Source: Spirochaetia bacterium (lineage in GTDB: Bacteria; Spirochaetota; Spirochaetia; Treponematales; Breznakiellaceae). Taken from it: a stretch of 5,317 nucleotides of DNA. Location: assembly GCA_025997495.1 (NCBI GenBank), contig BNUR01000170.1, positions 1 to 5,317 on the forward strand, given 5' to 3'. The position numbers and the translations under genes were made by a program. The notes beneath the pieces were generated by a model, which saw only the letters and a program-made list of their open reading frames with translations, had not been told where the DNA came from and did not search any database. Numbering within the stretch: the first letter of the stretch is position 1; the number at the start of each line of letters is the position of its first letter. Positions 1 to 5,186 of the stretch are shown here, piece by piece.

Positions 1-1
1 C

Positions 2-40
2 GATCCCCGGATTCGCTATTTTTTGACAAAAGAACTATGA
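2..40 (+). CDS. 3' end of an unidentified gene, possibly the antitoxin partner of the following PIN remnant
   Basis: Only the last 12 codons are in the window, reading DPRIRYFLTKEL and then TGA. The stop shares the ATGA tetranucleotide with the ATG at 37, a coupling typical of bicistronic toxin-antitoxin pairs, where the antitoxin gene comes first. This suggests, but does not prove, that the missing gene is a small antitoxin. The peptide is too short to place in a family, and open frame at a window edge can be chance. The neighbouring frame 1 is also open here, so the assignment rests on the overlap alone. Confidence 0.3.
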   Translation, partial: DPRIRYFLTKEL

Positions 41-213
41 AAGGAAAAATATTTGTAAACTCTGATATTATTCTCGATGTATTAATGGATTTGGCATTGA
101 ACTCAAAATTTGGTGATTTGGAAGATGGACTTCAATATTTTTCCGGTAAAGAACACGATATACTAATACAAACGGCTGACGAATACATGAAATCACGTGG
201 CGTCCATGGCTAA
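37..213 (+). pseudogene. Internally deleted PIN-domain (VapC-like) toxin remnant
   Basis: This 58-codon reading frame looks like the two ends of a PIN-domain ribonuclease joined together. Residues 1-18 (MKGKIFVNSDIILDVLMD) resemble the first beta-strand and following acidic motif of PIN toxins. Residues 19-45 (with FGDLEDGLQYF and HDILI) resemble the C-terminal part, where an acidic pair precedes the last core strand. Family members are about 130-145 residues long, so roughly 70-80 central residues are missing, including the conserved middle glutamate. The usual first catalytic Asp appears to be Asn8, and the usual TRN motif after the last strand is not recognisable. The stop overlaps the start of ruvB. 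The segment is visibly more AT-rich than ruvB, suggesting acquired DNA. No good Shine-Dalgarno precedes the ATG, so any translation would depend on coupling through ATGA. An active nuclease is not expected. The family call is by eye. Confidence 0.5.
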
Positions 214-1221
214 ACCCAAACCCGGCAAACCTGCCTTCCCCCCACCTGCTGATGATATTCCCCCCGGTCTCCTCCATGGCGAACTCATCACCGGCGAGGA
301 CGTCCGGGAGCGTCCCCTCCGCCCCCATAGCCTAAAGGAATTTCTGGGCCAGGCGGCGATGAAGGAAAACCTGGAGGTCTTTATCAAGGCCGCCAAAGCC
401 CGGCAAGAAAGCCTGGATCACCTGTTTTTGATCGGCCCGCCGGGATTGGGGAAGACCACCCTGGCACAGGTTATCGCCCATGAACTGGAGACGGAGATTG
501 TCCAGACCTCCGCGCCGGCATTGGACAAGCCAAAGGATCTCGTGGGCATCCTTACCAACCTGAAAGAACGGAATGTCTTTTTTATCGACGAAATACACCG
601 GCTCAAGCCCGCCATCGAGGAAATGCTTTACATCGCCATGGAGGACTACGAGATGGACTGGATCATCGGACAGGGGCCGGGGGCGCGGACCCTGCGGATT
701 CCCATCAAACCCTTTACCCTGATTGGGGCCACCACCAAAGCGGGCAGTGTTTCAAGCCCCCTGGTAAGCCGCTTCGGTATACCCTGCCGGTTTTCCTTTT
801 ATGAGGCGGCCGATATGGAGGCCATTGTCCGCCGTTCCGCAGGGATACTGGAAACAAAGGTTGACGATACCGCCGCATCGCTCCTGGCCGCCTCCGCCCG
901 GGGCACTCCCCGTGTGGCAAACCGGCTGCTGCGAAGGATGCGGGACTTTGCCCAAGTGTCGGGTGCGGCGGCTGGAAATTGACCACCTTGGGCTGGAAAA
1001 GCAGGATCGGGAAATCCTGACAATGATCATCAAACGGTACAACGGGGGGCCGGTGGGGGCGGAAACCCTGGCGATTTCTATGGGGGAAGGGGTGGACACC
1101 CTGGAGGATTACTACGAACCCTACCTTATCCAGGCGGGGCTCCTCCAGCGCACCCCACGGGGCCGCATGGCCACCGCCCTGGCCTACGAACACCTTAAAA
1201 TTCCCGGGGGCATTGTGCACG

Positions 1222-1257
1222 GCGTTCAAGGAGAACGGTGCGTTCAGGGAGAACGGG
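1222..1257 (+). repeat. 18-bp tandem duplication carrying a Shine-Dalgarno sequence
   Basis: Two adjacent 18-bp units (1222-1239 and 1240-1257) match at 16 of 18 positions. Each contains a purine-rich ribosome-binding core: AAGGAG in the first and AGGGAG in the second. The repeat keeps frame (18 = 6 codons), so in RuvB it reads as a doubled GVQGER / CVQGER tail. It lies just upstream of the original queA start at 1261. Confidence 0.8.
1246..1251 (+). promoter_or_regulatory. Ribosome-binding site of the ancestral queA start
   Basis: AGGGAG lies 9 bases before the ATG at 1261, good spacing for initiation. It now feeds only the truncated queA fragment, because the intact gene starts about 820 bases further on. 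It marks where queA was translated before the TA module was inserted. Confidence 0.55.
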
Positions 1258-1259
1258 GT

Positions 1260-1294
1260 AATGAAAACAGCGGACTTCTCTTTTGACCTCCCCG
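1260..1294 (+). repeat. Direct repeat, left copy: duplicated queA 5' end
   Basis: This 35-bp segment matches 2081-2115 at 34 of 35 positions (C at 1280 against T at 2101). It covers the queA start codon and about the first eleven codons. The two copies bracket the AT-rich toxin-antitoxin insert, as a target duplication or recombination scar would. Confidence 0.9.
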
Positions 1295-1338
1295 GTGACG
1301 GAATCAACGGAAAATATTTTGGATGGTCATGTTGTTGA
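1261..1338 (+). pseudogene. queA: Truncated 5' fragment of queA
   Basis: From the ATG the frame reads [11 protein letters not shown], the same first residues as the intact QueA at 2082 apart from Ser for Phe at residue 7. It then departs into insert sequence and stops at 1336-1338 after 25 codons. A good ribosome-binding site precedes it, so a 25-residue peptide might be made, but no function is implied. The first 26 bases overlap the end of the ruvB C-terminal frame. Confidence 0.75.
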
Positions 1339-1725
1339 TTATTTGACCATCCTGCATATCTTCACTTAACAAAAGCTTGCAATCACATTCCAAAGCGGAA
1401 GCAACAACCACACTATCGTAATATGAAAATTTGTAACGGTCATGTACATCAAGCGCATTTTGAATGATTCTCTCTTTACCACAAATAAATCGCATATATC
1501 AAGAATTTCATTAATACTTCGGTGAATCTTATCGATTGGAAAATGCAGCTTTTTGATGCACACATTGCAAAATTCATTCAAAACGTGGGTACCCACGATA
1601 CACTCATAGGTATTAAAGGCATTTATTGCTATTGCTTTTTTACGCAAATCATTTTTCGAATATGCATATCCTAATACATTCGTATCAATAAATGCCAAGG
1701 AACGTACGTTCCCGCTATCGCTCAT
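1304..1725 (-). pseudogene. VapC-like PIN-domain ribonuclease toxin with a single-base frameshift
   Basis: PIN-domain toxins are Mg2+-dependent endoribonucleases that cut RNA (often tRNA) when their antitoxin is lost. Translation begins at ATG 1725-1723 inside the last codons of the antitoxin gene (11-bp overlap, a typical coupled TA layout). The N-terminal frame gives LAFIDTNVLGYAY with Asp14 and VLNEFCN with Glu51. Near base 1469 the frame is lost, and the rest continues in the next frame: YYDSVVVASALE and SEDMQDGQ, ending NIFR at 1304. Restoring one A in the GA|ATC context joins the two into about 140 residues, the normal family length, with all four acidic active-site positions present (D14, E51, D104, D123). 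As it stands, the first frame runs on to 1366 with an unrelated tail. The frame break could be a recent inactivating mutation or a sequence error; no strong slippery heptamer supports programmed frameshifting. Family call is by eye. Confidence 0.8.
1321..1352. repeat. 9-bp perfect inverted repeat within the 3' end of the toxin gene
   Basis: GGATGGTCA at 1321-1329 is perfectly complementary to TGACCATCC at 1344-1352, with a 14-base loop. It lies in the last codons of the toxin (EDMQDGQ through MTIQ). No run of T follows directly on either strand, so it is not a standard intrinsic terminator. It could be an mRNA hairpin near the end of the toxin transcript or chance. Confidence 0.6.
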
Positions 1726-1948
1726 TCGCTTCTTCCCGGTTAAACTTGAAATTTTTTGTGTCTATTTTCATTGCAGAAAAATTTTTTTCCGTAACCCGGC
1801 CTTGTTTCCTGCGGGGAATGATAATTGGTCTATTGTCCGACATAAGAGTAATGGTAACCAATACCGGAGAACTGTTCTCAATTCGGTATTGCTCGGGTAC
1901 ATGGATTGTATTATCTTCTACCACGGATTGAAATGCAATGGCGTTCAT
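1715..1948 (-). CDS. Antitoxin of the PIN (VapBC-type) module
   Basis: This 77-residue protein starts MNAIAFQSVV and ends FKFNREEANER. Residues 1-35 (VVEDNTIHVPEQYRIENS, then a VLVTITLM strand) look like a small beta-rich DNA-binding or dimerisation domain of the swapped-hairpin (AbrB/VapB-like) kind. The charged C-terminal half (from about residue 40, including NFSAMKIDTKNFKF) would be the segment that wraps the toxin. It should neutralise the PIN ribonuclease and, as usual for such pairs, repress its own promoter together with the toxin. ATG 1948 is chosen because AGGAG (1956-1960) sits 7 bases upstream; the frame extends further but crosses the promoter candidate. The gene overlaps the toxin start by 11 bp and is intact, whereas the toxin is frameshifted. 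The exact family is not certain; the TA role rests mainly on position and on the C-terminal sequence. Confidence 0.75.
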   Translation of the reverse strand: MNAIAFQSVVEDNTIHVPEQYRIENSSPVLVTITLMSDNRPIIIPRRKQGRVTEKNFSAMKIDTKNFKFNREEANER

Positions 1949-1955
1949 AACTAAA

Positions 1956-1960
1956 CTCCT
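1956..1960 (-). promoter_or_regulatory. Ribosome-binding site of the antitoxin gene
   Basis: AGGAG on the - strand ends 7 bases before ATG 1948. It decides this start over upstream in-frame alternatives. Confidence 0.7.
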
Positions 1961-1967
1961 ATACTGA

Positions 1968-1996
1968 ATAATACGCTTTTTTTGACTTCTCCGCAA
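1968..1996 (-). promoter_or_regulatory. Candidate sigma-70-type promoter of the toxin-antitoxin operon
   Basis: On the - strand, TTGCGG (1996-1991) and TATTAT (1973-1968) are separated by 17 bases. The expected transcript start lies only a few bases before the AGGAG site, giving a short leader. The -10 element is good and the -35 moderate. A small GC palindrome overlaps the -35 box and may be the operator. Confidence 0.5.
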
Positions 1997-2002
1997 TAGC
2001 GG
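1991..2002. promoter_or_regulatory. Short palindrome at the TA promoter, possible operator
   Basis: CCGC-AATA-GCGG forms a 4+4 bp inverted repeat that overlaps the -35 element of the antitoxin promoter. TA complexes commonly bind such palindromes to autoregulate. The arms are very short and chance is possible. Confidence 0.25.
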
Positions 2003-2012
2003 CGAATCATTC

Positions 2013-2042
2013 TTGAAAAAACACTCCCTCCCGGTCAATAAT
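2013..2042 (+). promoter_or_regulatory. Candidate promoter for queA
   Basis: TTGAAA (2013-2018) and AATAAT (2037-2042) each match the sigma-70 consensus at five of six positions, with an 18-base spacer. A start near 2049 would leave a leader of about 33 bases before the queA ATG. It lies in the insert edge, so queA may have gained this promoter when it was separated from ruvB. Confidence 0.45.
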
Positions 2043-2080
2043 AGAACCTATGACGAAAACCAGCCCCAATCCAAGGCAAC

Positions 2081-2115
2081 AATGAAAACAGCGGACTTCT
2101 TTTTTGACCTCCCCG
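2081..2115 (+). repeat. Direct repeat, right copy: 5' end of the intact queA
   Basis: This is the partner of 1260-1294 (34 of 35 bases identical) and here continues into the full queA gene. Sequence upstream of the repeat differs between copies: ruvB tail with Shine-Dalgarno on the left, insert DNA on the right. Confidence 0.9.
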
Positions 2116-3125
2116 AAGCGCTCATAGCCCAGCGCCCGCCGGAACAGCGGGGACAGAGCCGACTCATGGTTCTGGATCGGGAAACCCGCAGTCGCTCCCA
2201 CCGCATGATGGGGGATCTCCCTACCCTCCTTGAACCGGGATCACTCCTGGTCTTCAACAACTCCAAAGTAAGAAAGGCCCGGATCTACGGGATAGCTGAA
2301 AGCGGCGCACAGGTTGAATTTCTCCTGCTAAACCGCCGTGACCCCCACATCTGGACTTTCATGGCTCAGCGTTCCAAGCGCCGCCGGCCGGGGAGCCGCT
2401 ATGCGTTTGAGGGCGGCCTTGGCGCGGAAATCATTGACGCAAAAGAACTGTCAGACCAATCGAACATAGGTCTCCGGCTCCTCCGCTTCGATTCGCCGGT
2501 GGACGAGGCGTGGCTTGACCGCTACGGCCACATCCCCCTCCCCCCCTACATCAAGCGGGAGGATACCCCGGCGGACAGTGACCGGTACCAGACCGTGTAT
2601 GCCGCCGTCCCCGGATCTTCCGCCGCCCCCACCGCCGGGATCCACTTTACCCGGGAAATCCTGGACACACTGGAGGCGCGGGGCATGGAAACCGCTTTTA
2701 TCACCCTCCATGTGGGCCCCGGCACCTTCCTCCCGGTACGCGCCGAGAACATTGAGGATCATGTTATGCACGAGGAAACCTACACCATTGATGAAGAAAC
2801 CGCGGCGAAAATTGAAAGGGCTAAAGCGGAAAAGCGCCGGATTATCGCCGTGGGAACTACGAGCCTGCGTGCCCTGGAGTCGGCCTGGGACGAGACCACA
2901 GAAAAGCTGCGCCGGGGGGAGGGGGCTACCTCAATCTTCATTTACCCCGGCTATACCTTTAAGGTGGTGAACCAGATCTTCACCAATTTCCATACCCCCG
3001 AATCGACCCTGCTGATGTTGGTATCCGCCTTTGCCGGGAGGGAATTCATCCTGGAGTCCTATAAAGAGGCGAGGGAAGGGAGATACCGCTTTTTCAGCTA
3101 CGGGGACGTGATGCTTATACAGTAA
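2082..3125 (+). CDS. queA: S-adenosylmethionine:tRNA ribosyltransferase-isomerase QueA
   Basis: QueA transfers and isomerises the ribose moiety of S-adenosylmethionine onto 7-aminomethyl-7-deazaguanine at the wobble base of GUN-anticodon tRNAs, giving epoxyqueuosine in the queuosine pathway (cytoplasm). The 347-residue product matches the family's usual length of about 340-356. Signatures appear in order: FNNSKVRKARIYG (58-70), YGHIPLPPYIKR (148-159), DRYQTVYA (167-174), AAPTAGIHFT (181-190), LHVGPGTFLPV (209-219), VGTTSLRALES (257-267), TNFHTPESTLLMLVSAFAG (301-319) and the terminal YRFFSYGDVMLI. ATG 2082 is chosen because the family's N-terminus begins there (MKTADFFFDLP); the upstream in-frame extension to TTG 2013 overlaps the promoter candidate. 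The ribosome-binding site is weak (AAGG at 2073-2076, 5 bases before ATG), poorer than the abandoned one at 1246. The gene is convergent with the downstream lyase gene and appears intact. Confidence 0.95.
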   Translation: MKTADFFFDLPEALIAQRPPEQRGQSRLMVLDRETRSRSHRMMGDLPTLLEPGSLLVFNNSKVRKARIYGIAESGAQVEFLLLNRRDPHIWTFMAQRSKRRRPGSRYAFEGGLGAEIIDAKELSDQSNIGLRLLRFDSPVDEAWLDRYGHIPLPPYIKREDTPADSDRYQTVYAAVPGSSAAPTAGIHFTREILDTLEARGMETAFITLHVGPGTFLPVRAENIEDHVMHEETYTIDEETAAKIERAKAEKRRIIAVGTTSLRALESAWDETTEKLRRGEGATSIFIYPGYTFKVVNQIFTNFHTPESTLLMLVSAFAGREFILESYKEAREGRYRFFSYGDVMLIQ

Positions 3126-3132
3126 AAATCTC

Positions 3133-3153
3133 TATTTGAGCCAGGGTCAAATA
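3133..3153 (-). terminator. Weak hairpin between the convergent queA and lyase genes
   Basis: TATTTGA (3133-3139) pairs with TCAAATA (3147-3153) around a 7-base loop. Read on the - strand, a GATTTTT stretch follows two bases later, as in an intrinsic terminator for the lyase operon. The stem is AT-rich and overlaps the lyase stop codon, so strength is doubtful. No T-run follows on the + strand for queA. Confidence 0.3.
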
Positions 3154-4316
3154 CCCGCCAGCGCCTGTTCGAGGTCGGCTATCAAGTCGGCGGGTTCCTC
3201 AAGGCCGACGTGAATACGAATAAGGCCAAGCCGGTCTGGCGGAACATCCGCTTCTTTGAGGTATTTTACCGCTGCCGGAAACACAAGGCTTTCGTAGCCG
3301 CCCCAACTTACCGCACGTTTAAACAGGCGCAGGGCGTTGGTAAACTTAATCACACTTTCCAGCTTATTCACCTTGAGTTTAAAGCTAAAAAGCCCCGAAC
3401 CGCCTGAAAACAGCTTGCGGGCCAAATCAAGCTGTTGGTACGAAGGCAGCATGGGGTAAAGGACGCTTTCTATTTTGGGGTGTTTTTCGAGGTAGGCGGC
3501 CGCGGCCAGGGAACTTGCGTAGTGCGCCTTCATCCTAATGTGCAGGGTTCGCAGCCCGCGCATTAAAAGCCATGCCATCATAGGGTCGGGCACCGTACCT
3601 AACTGGAGGAATTCCTGCTTCTGTATCAAGTCGATGTCGGCGGCGGAACCAACAATGACCCCCGCAATGATGTCGCTTGAGCCGCCAAAGTACTTGCTGC
3701 CCGAATGAACAACAAGATCAATGCCGAATATGATCGGATTGCAGAAAATCGGGGTGGCCCATGTGTTATCGGTGATGGTTTTTATACCTTTTTGGCGGGC
3801 AAACGCGGCAATAGCCGGTAAATCCTGCAATTTAAAGGTAAATGTGGTGGGGCTTTCGAGATAGATTACACGGGTTGCGGGACGCACAGCGGCAAAAACC
3901 GCATCGCTGTCGGTGCCCTCCACAAAGGTTACCTCAACGCCAAAGCGCGTTAGATATTTTTCCAACAGCACTTTTGTCCACGAATAGCTGTCTTCCACAC
4001 AGACAACATGATCCCCTGATTTTACAAAGGCCATAATCGCGTGGCTTATCGCCGATACGCCGGAGGAAACCAGCTTTGAGCGCTCGCCGCCCTCAAGCGC
4101 GGCAAGTTTTTCTTCGGCAAGCTGTATGGTGGGATTGTTGCCCCGTGTATAGAGCGAATGATGAACCTCGTCGTTTATCGCGTCCCGAAATTCTTCGTAG
4201 CTGGGAAAGCAAAAAATTGATGTTTGATAGATGGGCGGGCTAACCGCTCCATGGGGCAGAGCATCCTCGTTCAGGTGATGCAAAATGTAGCTTAAATTTT
4301 TTTCCATATTTTCCAT
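3147..4316 (-). CDS. metC: PLP-dependent cystathionine beta-lyase-like enzyme (Cys/Met metabolism family)
   Basis: This 389-residue protein is a fold-type I pyridoxal-phosphate enzyme of the Cys/Met metabolism group. The best guess is cystathionine beta-lyase, which cleaves cystathionine to homocysteine, pyruvate and ammonia in methionine synthesis; cysteine desulfhydrase side activity is common. Visible landmarks are YTRGNNPT (56-63, cofactor phosphate contact from the neighbouring subunit), SSGVSAI (84-90), Tyr111 in DSYSW (ring stacking), DNTWATP (183-189, Asp183 to the pyridine nitrogen), HSGSKYFGG (204-212) with Lys208 as Schiff-base lysine, SWGGYESL (337-344, a hallmark of MetC-type members) and RIHVGLE with Arg367 for the substrate carboxylate. 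ATG 4316 is supported by AAGGA (4325-4329) 8 bases upstream; an alternative ATG at 4307 has worse spacing. It follows the permease gene by 21 bp and is probably cotranscribed. Cystathionine gamma-lyase, gamma-synthase or methionine gamma-lyase cannot be excluded from sequence reading alone. Confidence 0.85.
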   Translation of the reverse strand: MENMEKNLSYILHHLNEDALPHGAVSPPIYQTSIFCFPSYEEFRDAINDEVHHSLYTRGNNPTIQLAEEKLAALEGGERSKLVSSGVSAISHAIMAFVKSGDHVVCVEDSYSWTKVLLEKYLTRFGVEVTFVEGTDSDAVFAAVRPATRVIYLESPTTFTFKLQDLPAIAAFARQKGIKTITDNTWATPIFCNPIIFGIDLVVHSGSKYFGGSSDIIAGVIVGSAADIDLIQKQEFLQLGTVPDPMMAWLLMRGLRTLHIRMKAHYASSLAAAAYLEKHPKIESVLYPMLPSYQQLDLARKLFSGGSGLFSFKLKVNKLESVIKFTNALRLFKRAVSWGGYESLVFPAAVKYLKEADVPPDRLGLIRIHVGLEEPADLIADLEQALAGI

Positions 4317-4337
4317 ATTCTAAATCCTTGGGCTATT

Positions 4338-5186
4338 TTATCCCTTTACACCGCCGTCTGTTAATCCTGCCACGATATACTTCTGCCCAAAGGCGAAGAT
4401 CACCATGGTGGGGAGCAGTGCCAGTACGATACCAGCGCTCATCACGTCCCAGCTGACTCCCGCCTTCGATATAAACGAATTAAGGGCAACGGGTACGGTG
4501 AGCTTTGAATCGCTCGAAATCAGCATAACGGCAAGAAAGAGTTCGTTCCACACATTGACGAAGGCAAAGCTGAAAATCGCCACAAGGCCGGGCAAACTTA
4601 CGGGAAGTATCACCCGAAAGAGGGCGGCAAGCGGCGTACACCCGTCAATCAGCGCGGCTTCTTCGAGCGAGGCGGGAATACGGTCAAAAAAGCTCTTAGC
4701 CATAATCGCCCCAAAGGCGATGGTTGTCGCCGAATAAACAACGGCAAGTACAACCCGGCTGTTGGTAAGGTGCAGTTTTGAAAGCGTAAAGAACAGCGGC
4801 ACCATCAGCAGGAATGACGGCACCATCTGGGTAAAATAAAGCAAGAGCAGGGTACTTTTAATCTTAGGATTGGTTCGCAGGCGCGACAGGGTAAAACCGG
4901 CCAGCACACTGATAATTAACCCGCCGCCCGCGGCAAGCAGCGATATGGCCAGCGAATTAAGAAAGTAGTTACCAAATTTGGCAAAACGTAACAGCTTGGC
5001 ATAACCGGCAAAACTTACTTTCGAAGGCAAATAGCGCAGCGGGAATGTGTAAATCTCCTCCGGCGGTTTGAGCGATGTAATCACAATCCACGCAAGCGGG
5101 ACGATAGCGAACAGCAAAAAGAGCGCAAGGGCTATGACACGGGCGCTTGCCGCGATACCGGATAGTATTCTTTTTTTGGGCGTCAT
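4338..5186 (-). CDS. Carbohydrate ABC transporter permease, MalG type
   Basis: This is an inner-membrane subunit of a binding-protein-dependent sugar importer. It has 282 residues, typical for the family, with six predicted membrane segments near residues 15-37, 74-98, 111-133, 145-163, 200-222 and 247-268. The cytoplasmic EAA loop that docks on the ATPase subunit lies at about 175-196 (EEAALIDGCTP, then RVILPVSLPG). The C-terminus KYIVAGLTDGGVKG is the usual MalG-family ending. ATG 5186 overlaps the stop of the upstream permease (ATGA), with AAGGAGAT (5193-5200) 6 bases upstream. It should pair with that MalF-type subunit; binding-protein and ATPase genes are not in the window. The substrate cannot be told from sequence: family context suggests sugars or glycosides, while the adjacent lyase raises other possibilities. 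Confidence 0.92.
   Translation of the reverse strand: MTPKKRILSGIAASARVIALALFLLFAIVPLAWIVITSLKPPEEIYTFPLRYLPSKVSFAGYAKLLRFAKFGNYFLNSLAISLLAAGGGLIISVLAGFTLSRLRTNPKIKSTLLLLYFTQMVPSFLLMVPLFFTLSKLHLTNSRVVLAVVYSATTIAFGAIMAKSFFDRIPASLEEAALIDGCTPLAALFRVILPVSLPGLVAIFSFAFVNVWNELFLAVMLISSDSKLTVPVALNSFISKAGVSWDVMSAGIVLALLPTMVIFAFGQKYIVAGLTDGGVKG

Larger units (their letters stand above)
197..1286 (+). pseudogene. ruvB: Holliday junction branch-migration ATPase RuvB, broken by an internal frameshifting deletion
   Basis: RuvB is the hexameric AAA+ motor that, with RuvA, drives branch migration of Holliday junctions during recombinational repair. Frame 197-982 holds the complete ATPase core: Walker [10 protein letters not shown] (residues 80-88), Walker B FFIDE (128-132), sensor 1 LIGATT (175-180), the arginine finger in SRFG (R192) and the sensor 2 helix [13 protein letters not shown] (235-247). 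After RDFAQVSG the frame runs into TGA at 980. The DNA-binding winged-helix domain continues in another frame from about 963 to 1286, with [37 protein letters not shown] and the terminal tail. Compared with the family, about 10-15 residues of the linker helix are missing, consistent with a deletion of 3n+2 bases. The start could be GTG 197 or ATG 206 (MAKPKPG); neither has a clear Shine-Dalgarno. Unless this is a sequence error, the product would be an ATPase without its DNA-binding domain. Confidence 0.88.
1295..2080. other. AT-rich toxin-antitoxin module inserted between ruvB and queA
   Basis: About 786 bp lie between the two copies of the queA 5' end. The segment holds a PIN toxin and antitoxin pair on the - strand, opposite to ruvB and queA, plus two divergent promoter candidates. 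Base composition changes sharply: the 60-base line at 1621-1680 has 15 G or C, whereas the line at 661-720 in ruvB has 39. No transposase, integrase or convincing terminal inverted repeats are visible, so the means of entry is unknown; homologous or illegitimate recombination fits better than classical transposition. Confidence 0.6.

Noticed and set aside
23..52. A perfect TTGACA with an AT-rich hexamer downstream, as a promoter for ruvB.
   Set aside because: No convincing -10 element appears at 16-18 bases spacing, and the site lies at the end of the upstream gene and inside the PIN remnant.
950..985. Programmed frameshifting in ruvB.
   Set aside because: Linker residues are missing as well as the frame being changed, which indicates a deletion rather than recoding.
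714..1307. Long - strand open frame of 197 codons opposite ruvB.
   Set aside because: It is the antisense shadow of GC-rich ruvB coding sequence, proline-rich and without recognisable motifs or initiation signals.
1465..1485. Programmed ribosomal frameshifting in the PIN toxin.
   Set aside because: The GTAAAGAGAGAATC context lacks a standard X XXY YYZ slippery heptamer; mutation or error is simpler.
1977..1994. Stretch TTTTTGACTTCTCCGC resembling the queA segment TTTTTGACCTCCCCG, as a third copy of the repeat.
   Set aside because: It matches at only about 13 of 15 bases over a low-complexity T-rich start, with no agreement on either side; chance is likely.
1295..2080. Terminal inverted repeats or an insertion sequence spanning the insert.
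   Set aside because: The ends show no convincing complementarity and no transposase is encoded, so it is reported as an inserted TA module only.
2013..2081. A 23-residue N-terminal extension of QueA from TTG 2013.
   Set aside because: The family starts at MKTADF-like sequence; the extension has no ribosome-binding site and coincides with the promoter candidate.
2515..2970. A 151-codon + strand frame within queA.
   Set aside because: It is proline- and arginine-rich out-of-frame translation of the clearly coding queA frame.
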